DNA of 8,437 nt from Bryobacterales bacterium. Lineage in GTDB: Bacteria; Cyanobacteriota; Vampirovibrionia; Obscuribacterales; Obscuribacteraceae. The stretch lies in assembly GCA_903970295.1 (NCBI GenBank), contig CAJCHQ010000534.1, positions 1-8,437 on the forward strand, read 5' to 3'. Positions 1-4,819 of the stretch are shown here, one piece after another. The position numbers and the translations under genes are program-made. The notes beneath the pieces were generated by a model. The model had not been told where the DNA came from, did no database searches, and saw only the letters and a list, made by a program, of their open reading frames with translations. How positions within the stretch are numbered: position 1 is the first letter of the stretch; each line of letters begins with the position of its first letter.

Positions 1-1
1 T

Positions 2-313
2 TGCGGGGGCGACCCCTGCGCTTTCGTAGCAGTGCTGGAGCGACAATACGGTGTGCGGATCAAAATCGACATCGTCGGATTGGCGTTGCGTCGTGATCCC
101 AAGGCTAGAAATCAGTTGGATTGCATTGCCCAGCGCTCTGGTGGCAAATACTATGATGCCAATTCATCCGGGCAGTTGATTGAAAGTGTCGCGCACAGTG
201 TCGATAAGGCTATATCCGGCCGCGTATTGCCACACGAGACCAAGCCTGCTACGAGCCCGCCGCCCACTCCGGTCACTACACCAACCCCGCCGAATGCTGG
301 GCGACTGCCGTAA
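2..313 (+). CDS. VWA-domain protein, C-terminal fragment
   Basis: The reading frame is open from the window edge to TAA at 311-313, so the N-terminus lies outside. The first visible residues, CGGDPC, then a predicted strand (KIDIVGLAL), QLDCIAQRSGGKYYDA, and a final helix (LIESVAHSVDKAI), match the second half of a von Willebrand factor A domain. In this family the Cys-Gly-Gly-Asp-Pro-Cys loop follows the 'DGEET'-type strand, and 'L.CIA..TGG.Y.DA' precedes the last helix. Such domains usually mediate metal-dependent protein binding and are often extracytoplasmic. After about residue 77 there is a low-complexity Pro/Thr-rich tail (PPPTPVTTPTPP) that looks like a disordered linker or wall-facing tail. 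The MIDAS metal-binding residues would lie upstream and cannot be judged. The gene is convergent with nuoM and has no evident link to it. The domain call is firm; the specific function is unknown. Confidence 0.8.
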   Translation, partial: CGGDPCAFVAVLERQYGVRIKIDIVGLALRRDPKARNQLDCIAQRSGGKYYDANSSGQLIESVAHSVDKAISGRVLPHETKPATSPPPTPVTTPTPPNAGRLP

Positions 314-358
314 CAATTGCCGTTACAACCGCAGAGTCGCAACTCCCGCGCAGCCGGT

Positions 359-1930
359 TTACATGGCGTTTTTGCCAGGCGTCATGCTGATTTGCGCGCG
401 GCTCATCAAATTCTGAGCGACACGATCGGTGAGTAGATGATATTGACTGGTCATCAGCGCGGGACAAATTCCCAAGGCCATGATCATTGCGCAAAAAGCC
501 AGGGCAATGCCCTGTTCAGCCGGTCTGGCGTCGGTTAAATGACCGACCCATTTAGCTTGCAAGGGACCGAAGAAGAGACGTTTCAACAACCAGAGCATAT
601 AACCGGCTGTCAAAACCACACCCGTGCAGGCGATATATATCCAGATGCGAGTGGCATCGGCGTGCGGTCCGATCGTCGCTACCCAACCGGTGAAGGCGCC
701 ATAGAAAATCGACACTTCAGCGACGAAACCAGACATCGCCGGCAAGCCCAGATTAGCCAGAGCGGCAAACATCCAGAAATAAAACACGGTTGGCATTTCG
801 CGAGCCAGACCTCCGCCTATTTCAGGCAGCTGGCGCGTGTGTGTGCGTTCGTAGACGCATCCGACCATGAAGAACAAAAGGGCCGAAATCACACCGTGAC
901 TGACCATTTGGAAGATGGCACCGCTGAGAGCAGCAGATGACAATGCACCCATGCCGAGCAAAATGAAGCCCATGTGGCTGACGCTCGAGAAGGCGATGAC
1001 GCGCTTCATGTCTTGCTGAACGAGGCAGGCAATCGCGGCCCACACAATGTTGAAGCAGCCAAGAGCCATGATCATCCAACCATAATCGACGACGACTTGC
1101 GGAAATAAACCGATGCATATGCGGAAGAGACCATAGGAGCCCATCTTCAGAAGCAAGCCGGCGAGGATCATCGAGATTGGGGTTGGTGCTTCAACGTGTG
1201 CATCGGGCAACCAGGTATGGAATGGAAACGAAGGCAGTTTGATAATAAACGCCAGGAAAAATCCCAAGAAGGCAGTCACTTGAACGCCTATGGGCAGCAT
1301 CGGGCAGCGCTCCATCATGGCATCCATATTGAATGATGCCAAAGATGGTCCTTCCGCATAAAGATGGAAATAGGCGTAGAGCAAACCGGCAAGCATCAAA
1401 ACGCCGCCGAGAAATGTGTATATGAGGAATTTCATCGCCGCGTAATCGCGCCTGGGACCGCCCCAGATAGCAATCAAGAAGTACATGGGGACGAGTTCGA
1501 ATTCATACATGATGAAGAACATGAGCAAGTCTCTGGCCACGAATACGCCGAGAATCGAAAAGAGCAAAAGCATGACGAAGCTGTAGTAAAGCTTGGGTCG
1601 GTTCTGCGCCACAGTTTCGCTGGCCCAGATCGAAAGCATGCCCACCACGGTTGTCAACACGACTAAGACCAGACTGAAACCGTCGACGGCGATATTGAAA
1701 TCGATCGGAAACGGCATCGTCACCCAGTGCCAGGAGCGCTCGAATTGAAAACCGCCACCCGGGTTGAACATGCTCGTCATCCAGAGCGAGCAAAGAACCA
1801 TCAGCACGGCGAAAATGCGGGCCATACCTTTGGCCATCTCCGGCTTGGAAAGGGCTATAAAAAAGGAGCCGACAAGGGGCAGAAAAAAGAGGATGAGAAT
1901 TAAATTGCTCTTTATCAATTCGGGGGTCAC
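359..1930 (-). CDS. nuoM: NADH-quinone oxidoreductase subunit M (NuoM/NdhD type)
   Basis: This is a membrane-arm, antiporter-like subunit of respiratory complex I (NDH-1), one of three large proton-translocating subunits. It has 523 aa and is hydrophobic throughout, with roughly 14 membrane spans, which is the family's usual size. Visible key residues include E143 in YEFELVPMYFLIAIWGG (TM5 glutamate, counterpart of E. coli NuoM E144) and K231 in IIKLPSFPFHTWLPDAH (counterpart of K234). Further ones are K262 (LLLKMGSYG), H319 (SSVSHMGF), H345 (VSHGVISALLF) and E405 in GFVAEVSIFYG. No channel residue appears lost. The ELVP-(x)-Y...WGG wording resembles cyanobacterial and plastid NdhD. The start is GTG at 1928-1930: an in-frame stop lies just upstream (1949-1951 on the complement), GGAG sits 6 nt ahead, and the next Met is at codon 32, past TM1. 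It is transcribed away from nuoL and converges on the VWA gene. No nuoN, nuoK or other nuo gene follows it here. Confidence 0.96.
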   Translation of the reverse strand: MTPELIKSNLILILFFLPLVGSFFIALSKPEMAKGMARIFAVLMVLCSLWMTSMFNPGGGFQFERSWHWVTMPFPIDFNIAVDGFSLVLVVLTTVVGMLSIWASETVAQNRPKLYYSFVMLLLFSILGVFVARDLLMFFIMYEFELVPMYFLIAIWGGPRRDYAAMKFLIYTFLGGVLMLAGLLYAYFHLYAEGPSLASFNMDAMMERCPMLPIGVQVTAFLGFFLAFIIKLPSFPFHTWLPDAHVEAPTPISMILAGLLLKMGSYGLFRICIGLFPQVVVDYGWMIMALGCFNIVWAAIACLVQQDMKRVIAFSSVSHMGFILLGMGALSSAALSGAIFQMVSHGVISALLFFMVGCVYERTHTRQLPEIGGGLAREMPTVFYFWMFAALANLGLPAMSGFVAEVSIFYGAFTGWVATIGPHADATRIWIYIACTGVVLTAGYMLWLLKRLFFGPLQAKWVGHLTDARPAEQGIALAFCAMIMALGICPALMTSQYHLLTDRVAQNLMSRAQISMTPGKNAM

Positions 1931-1936
1931 TGTGTT

Positions 1937-1940
1937 CTCC
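1937..1940 (-). promoter_or_regulatory. Shine-Dalgarno deciding the nuoM GTG start
   Basis: On the complement strand the sequence reads GGAG, then AACACA, then GTG. A 6-nt spacing is near ideal. Together with the in-frame stop at 1949-1951, this fixes the non-ATG start at 1928-1930. Confidence 0.75.
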
Positions 1941-2016
1941 AGCTCTGCTCAGCAGGCGATAGTCATCAAGAGATGAATTTTCCAGGACTGTGTGCGGGGT
2001 GCAAACAGTCGTCCAC

Positions 2017-2047
2017 AGTATAACGATGACGATCGTGCTACTGCCAG
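2017..2047 (-). promoter_or_regulatory. candidate nuoM promoter (weak)
   Basis: On the complement strand TATACT (2017-2022) matches five of six bases of the -10 consensus. CTGGCA (2042-2047) matches four of six -35 bases, but the 19-bp spacer is long. It would give a leader of roughly 80 nt before the nuoM GTG. This is a pattern match only. Confidence 0.28.
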
Positions 2048-2120
2048 AGTTATGTTGCTATTTGGAGCGATAAACACTAATACTTTTTCACACCGCAGAA
2101 ATGTGCTGTTATCAAGCACA

Positions 2121-2156
2121 TTGCAGCAAGTTACAGCAAGGACAATGAATTACAGC
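2121..2156 (+). repeat. three TTRCAGC direct repeats upstream of nuoL
   Basis: TTGCAGCAAG (2121-2130) is followed at once by TTACAGCAAG (2131-2140), nine of ten bases identical. A shorter copy, TTACAGC, lies at 2150-2156. The offsets are 10 and 19 bp, about one and two helical turns, so all copies would face the same side of DNA. They end 7 bp before the TATAAT box of nuoL, a position where a regulator would act. Chance repetition in an A/T-rich gap is possible. Confidence 0.4.
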
Positions 2157-2169
2157 CAACGCTTATAAT
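2139..2169 (+). promoter_or_regulatory. nuoL promoter with perfect TATAAT box
   Basis: A perfect -10 hexamer TATAAT lies at 2164-2169, 32 bp before the nuoL start codon, which implies a short leader of about 25 nt. The best -35 match is AGGACA at 2139-2144 (four of six), with an overlong 19-bp spacer. The -35 is therefore weak, and activation through the neighbouring repeats is plausible. Confidence 0.5.
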
Positions 2170-2189
2170 ATCTGTGCCCTCTTTGACCT

Positions 2190-2193
2190 GGAG
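2190..2193 (+). promoter_or_regulatory. Shine-Dalgarno deciding the nuoL TTG start
   Basis: GGAG is followed by 8 nt (TACCCAAA) and then TTG. A TGA in the same frame at 2184-2186 excludes any longer protein. The first ATG is codon 13, inside the first membrane helix. TTG at 2202 is therefore the best start. Confidence 0.75.
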
Positions 2194-2201
2194 TACCCAA
2201 A

Positions 2202-4190
2202 TTGCCACCACTTGATCAGATCGTCAACAGCGCCTGGATGATTGTCGTCGCCCCTTTCATTACGGGACTGGTCATTATCCTGGGTTTGAGACGTTCGAAG
2301 ACGGCATCGATGATGCTGTCAATCGGCACGGTACTTTACGGATTCATTCATTCATTACTAATCTTCTACGCCCTGACCAAAGACCCGACCTTGGCCGGCA
2401 AGCCCATCGATTTCCCGTACTTCACTTCCAGTTCGTTTGTCTTGTCAATCGGAGTGCTTGTCGATAATTTGTCGGCGATGATGTTGATCGTCGTGACAAC
2501 CGTCAGTTTGCTGGTGCAAATCTACACGCACGGTTACATGCGCGAGGACAACGGTTACGCGCGCTTCTATTCGTATTTGTCTTTGTTCACAGGTTCCATG
2601 CTTGGTCTGGTCGTCGCCACCAATCTTTTCCAGATGTATTTCTTCTGGGAATTGGTCGGTGTTTGCAGTTATTTCTTGATCGGTTTCTGGTGGTATAAAA
2701 ATTCGGCCGCAGCAGCCGCGCTCAAAGCCTTTCTCGTCAACCGTATTGGTGACGCTCTTTTTCTGGTGGGAATATTGATGCTGTTCGCGGCCACCAAAGA
2801 TTATTGGGGCGACCACACGATTCTTGCTTTTACTGGCCCTCCGGGCTACGACCTGGCCGGGGTTCTGCAAAAAGCGATGGCGGCCAATACCTTGCATTAC
2901 TGGGGACCGACGGGACTGGTCGTGCTTTCACTGCTAATTTTTTGCGGACCGATTGCCAAGTCGGCTCAATTCCCTCTGCATGTCTGGCTGCCTGATGCCA
3001 TGGAAGGTCCGACGCCAATTTCAGCTTTGATCCATGCTGCCACCATGGTCGCCGCCGGTGTCTATCTGGTGGCACGTGCGTATCCACTCTGGGCCACACA
3101 TGAACTCACTGGCGCCGCTGCCGTCGGCATGACGCCTGGATTGACCGTGATTGCCTGGATTGGCGGCTTCACTGCTTTCATGGCTGCCACTATCGCCATG
3201 AGTCAGTTCGATATCAAACGCACTCTTGCCTGGTCGACTGTTTCGCAGTTGGGATACATGTTCGTGGGGCTTGGTTGTGGTGCTTTCACCGGTGGTCTCT
3301 TCCACCTTTTCAACCACGCATTTTTCAAGGCTATGCTCTTCCTCTGCAGTGGTGCTGTCATTCACGGTGTGCATGGTGAGCAAGACATGCGCAAGATGGG
3401 CGGCTTGTGGGGACCGATGCGCAAGACCGGCATCGCCTATTTAATTGGTTGCATATCGATTTCAGGCTTTCCATTCTTTAGCGGATTTTTCTCCAAAGAC
3501 ACAATCATTGCCGGTGCCTGGGAGCAAGACAAGCCACTTGCCATTCTCATGATCGTGACCGCGGCGATGACGGCGTTCTATATGTTCCGTTCGTTCTATA
3601 TGACTTTTACCGGTAAATATCGTGGTGAGGCTCATCCTCACGAAGCATCACCGGCTATGTGGGTGCCGCTCTGGGTTTTGATCGTGCCCTCGGTAGCCTC
3701 TGGATATCTCGGTGTCAATCCCGATGCCTGGACGAAACTGGGTACGGCTTTCCCGAACCACTTTGCTTCTTTTGTTTATTTCCAGCATCCTGAACCGGAA
3801 GCGGTCACCGTTTTAGTCATGGGCATGTCGGTTGCTGCCGCTGTGGCTGGCTGGGCGCTGGCGTATCTGGTGTACGTGGCGGGCACAGTCAAAATCAACA
3901 CGGCTATTGCTCAGAATATGAAGCCGCTTTACGAATTCTCGTTGCATAAGTGGTATTTCGATGAGGTTTATCAAGCTCTGGTCAACGCTGTTTTGGGAGT
4001 TTACGCGGCAGTTTGGGAACTCGTTGACAAGAATTTTGTCGATGGCATCGTTAATGGCACTAGCTGGGTGACAACCAGACTCGGCTATATTCTGCGTTAT
4101 TCGGAAAACGGGCGCGGTCAGTATTACGCCCTCGTCATCTTTGGTTGGGTGGCGATCCTCACTCTCGCAACATTCTTCTTCCAACCCTAG
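2202..4190 (+). CDS. nuoL: NADH-quinone oxidoreductase subunit L (NuoL/NdhF type)
   Basis: This is the distal proton-pumping subunit of complex I, carrying the long lateral helix along the membrane arm. It has 662 aa, normal for NuoL, with about 16 predicted membrane spans. Conserved residues are visible in order: E150 in FFWELVGVCSYFLIGFW (E. coli E144) and D184 in FLVNRIGDALF (E. coli D178). Next come K253 in IAKSAQFPLHVWLPDAM (E. coli K229) and H278 in SALIHAATM (E. coli H254). K376 in NHAFFKAMLF (E. coli K342) and K432 in FFSKDTI (E. coli K399) complete the set. The Proton_antipo_M core spans about residues 135-440. The C-terminal part contains HKWYFDEVY, typical of the NuoL tail, and ends in a final hydrophobic span (about 640-660). 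The TTG start is supported by GGAG and an upstream stop. The gene is divergent from nuoM. Its TAG stop lies within the Shine-Dalgarno of the following His-rich gene, so the two are very likely cotranscribed. Confidence 0.96.
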   Translation: MPPLDQIVNSAWMIVVAPFITGLVIILGLRRSKTASMMLSIGTVLYGFIHSLLIFYALTKDPTLAGKPIDFPYFTSSSFVLSIGVLVDNLSAMMLIVVTTVSLLVQIYTHGYMREDNGYARFYSYLSLFTGSMLGLVVATNLFQMYFFWELVGVCSYFLIGFWWYKNSAAAAALKAFLVNRIGDALFLVGILMLFAATKDYWGDHTILAFTGPPGYDLAGVLQKAMAANTLHYWGPTGLVVLSLLIFCGPIAKSAQFPLHVWLPDAMEGPTPISALIHAATMVAAGVYLVARAYPLWATHELTGAAAVGMTPGLTVIAWIGGFTAFMAATIAMSQFDIKRTLAWSTVSQLGYMFVGLGCGAFTGGLFHLFNHAFFKAMLFLCSGAVIHGVHGEQDMRKMGGLWGPMRKTGIAYLIGCISISGFPFFSGFFSKDTIIAGAWEQDKPLAILMIVTAAMTAFYMFRSFYMTFTGKYRGEAHPHEASPAMWVPLWVLIVPSVASGYLGVNPDAWTKLGTAFPNHFASFVYFQHPEPEAVTVLVMGMSVAAAVAGWALAYLVYVAGTVKINTAIAQNMKPLYEFSLHKWYFDEVYQALVNAVLGVYAAVWELVDKNFVDGIVNGTSWVTTRLGYILRYSENGRGQYYALVIFGWVAILTLATFFFQP

Positions 4191-4199
4191 GAGCTTTTC

Positions 4200-4556
4200 A
4201 TGTCAGACGACGCGCACGACCACTCCGCTCATGCCGACGACGGCCATCACGCCGATGCCGGTCACGGGCATGGGGACGAAGGACCGAAGTTTCCGTTCGG
4301 CGAAGTGATACCAGAAAAAAACTGGCAAGAAAATTTTGTCGTCTTTTGCGCTGTTGTTTGCTTGGTTGGGCTCGTCTGGTTATTCAGCATCTGGATCACA
4401 GCACCTTTGAGTGCGGTCGCTGAAATGCAAGAACATTCTCTCGGGCCAGAGCATGCTGGCGCACCAGGACACGCAGCCGAGCCAGGACACGCAGTCGAGC
4501 CAGGACACACTGCCGAGCCCGGCAGTGGCGTCACCCCGGAATCTCCAGCCCATTAA
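4200..4556 (+). CDS. small histidine-rich single-span membrane protein
   Basis: I do not recognise a named family. The 118-aa protein has three parts. Residues 1-27 are rich in His and Asp (7 His). Residues about 45-68 form one strong hydrophobic membrane span (FVVFCAVVCLVGLVWLFSIW). The 50-residue tail contains six His, no Lys or Arg, and four hexapeptide repeats (PEHAGA, PGHAAE, PGHAVE, PGHTAE) at residues 83-106. The only basic residues, K30 and K40, precede the span, so an N-in/C-out topology is the simplest guess. AGGAG at 4189-4193 overlaps the nuoL TAG stop, with 6 nt to the ATG. This indicates cotranscription and probable translational coupling with nuoL. His clusters suggest binding of a divalent metal such as Zn, Ni or Cu, and the location suggests an accessory role for complex I or its membrane neighbourhood. 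Both are inference. It is real by position, RBS and composition; function is unknown. Confidence 0.8.
   Translation: MSDDAHDHSAHADDGHHADAGHGHGDEGPKFPFGEVIPEKNWQENFVVFCAVVCLVGLVWLFSIWITAPLSAVAEMQEHSLGPEHAGAPGHAAEPGHAVEPGHTAEPGSGVTPESPAH
4446..4517 (+). repeat. four 18-bp tandem repeats in the His-rich gene
   Basis: The units are 4446-4463 (degenerate), 4464-4481, 4482-4499 and 4500-4517. Units 2 and 3 differ by one base, while unit 4 differs mainly around the ACACT/ACGCA codons. Each encodes P-(E/G)-H-x-x-(E/A). The repeat is in frame, so gain or loss of units would lengthen or shorten the tail by six residues without a frameshift. Confidence 0.9.
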
Positions 4557-4583
4557 GTGAATCCAGTCGATTTAAGTGAATCC
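4553..4583 (+). repeat. 12-bp direct repeat at the end of the His-rich gene
   Basis: TTAAGTGAATCC occurs at 4553-4564 and exactly again at 4572-4583, a 19-bp period. The first copy contains the TAA stop codon of the His-rich gene. The second runs into a six-T stretch. It could be the remnant of a small tandem duplication or a pair of protein sites about two helical turns apart. Confidence 0.6.
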
Positions 4584-4600
4584 TTTTTTAGCCGCGCTTT

Positions 4601-4621
4601 GGCGAGAACCCCGTTATCGCC
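4601..4621 (+). other. hairpin in the nuoL-korA gap
   Basis: GGCGA (4601-4605) pairs with TCGCC (4617-4621). After one G-A mismatch, AAC (4607-4609) pairs with GTT (4613-4615), leaving a CCC loop. There is no T-tract after it, so it is not a classical terminator. It may stabilise the 3' end of the nuoL transcript. Confidence 0.35.
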
Positions 4622-4738
4622 CTGTATTAGTCAGGCTTTATGTAAATGCTATCTGTCAGCACGTTACCTAGAGGGGCTTATTTGTGACCTCCTGGCAAGG
4701 TTATGATATGTTATGCGATGTCTAATAGTGTCTGGAGC

Positions 4739-4757
4739 CTGTTGCACAAAGCGACAG
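4739..4757 (+). other. hairpin in the korA leader
   Basis: CTGTTGC (4739-4745) pairs with GCGACAG (4751-4757), with one G-U pair and a five-base ACAAA loop. It lies 62 bp before the korA ATG and would be in the 5' leader if transcription starts upstream. It could affect mRNA stability or control; no known riboswitch pattern is recognised. Confidence 0.35.
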
Positions 4758-4819
4758 AACTCGGTGGACGATGTCGGCTGGTTAGCTATGGACTGGTTAG
4801 AAGTCGGTGAGGAGAGCAA

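Larger units (their letters stand above)
4557..4819. other. 263-bp intergenic region before korA
   Basis: No convincing gene is seen on either strand. The region contains the second copy of the 12-bp repeat, a T-run (4584-4589), a hairpin at 4601-4621, a second hairpin at 4739-4757, and an 8-bp direct repeat CTGGTTAG (4778-4785 and 4793-4800). No hairpin is directly followed by a T-tract, so I cannot point to a standard terminator for the nuoL operon. Candidate korA promoter elements are TTGTGA (4682-4687) and TATGTT (4707-4712) with a 19-bp spacer, or TATGAT (4702-4707) without a good -35. These are weak. Confidence 0.5.

Noticed and set aside
314..358. bidirectional terminator between the VWA gene and nuoM
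   Set aside because: The 45-bp gap has only a four-base TAAC/GTTA inverted repeat and no T-tract. It does not support a terminator call.
539..940. 133-codon plus-strand frame opposite nuoM
   Set aside because: It is antisense to conserved NuoM helices and has no recognisable features.
2445..2897. 150-codon minus-strand frame inside nuoL
   Set aside because: Antisense to a well-conserved membrane protein. A hydrophobic protein read in antisense gives a His/Gln-rich product by codon structure, so the His content is not meaningful.
4145..4423. 92-codon plus-strand frame across the nuoL end and the His-rich gene
   Set aside because: It overlaps both in a different frame and yields an Arg-rich product. 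The 4200 frame has the proper Shine-Dalgarno, a membrane span and a repeat structure.
4446..4517. CRISPR-like array
   Set aside because: The units are contiguous with no spacers and encode protein in frame. It is a coding minisatellite.
4682..4712. korA promoter TTGTGA/TATGTT
   Set aside because: It matches only four of six bases at each box with a 19-bp spacer. Too weak to list as a separate feature; mentioned in the intergenic entry.
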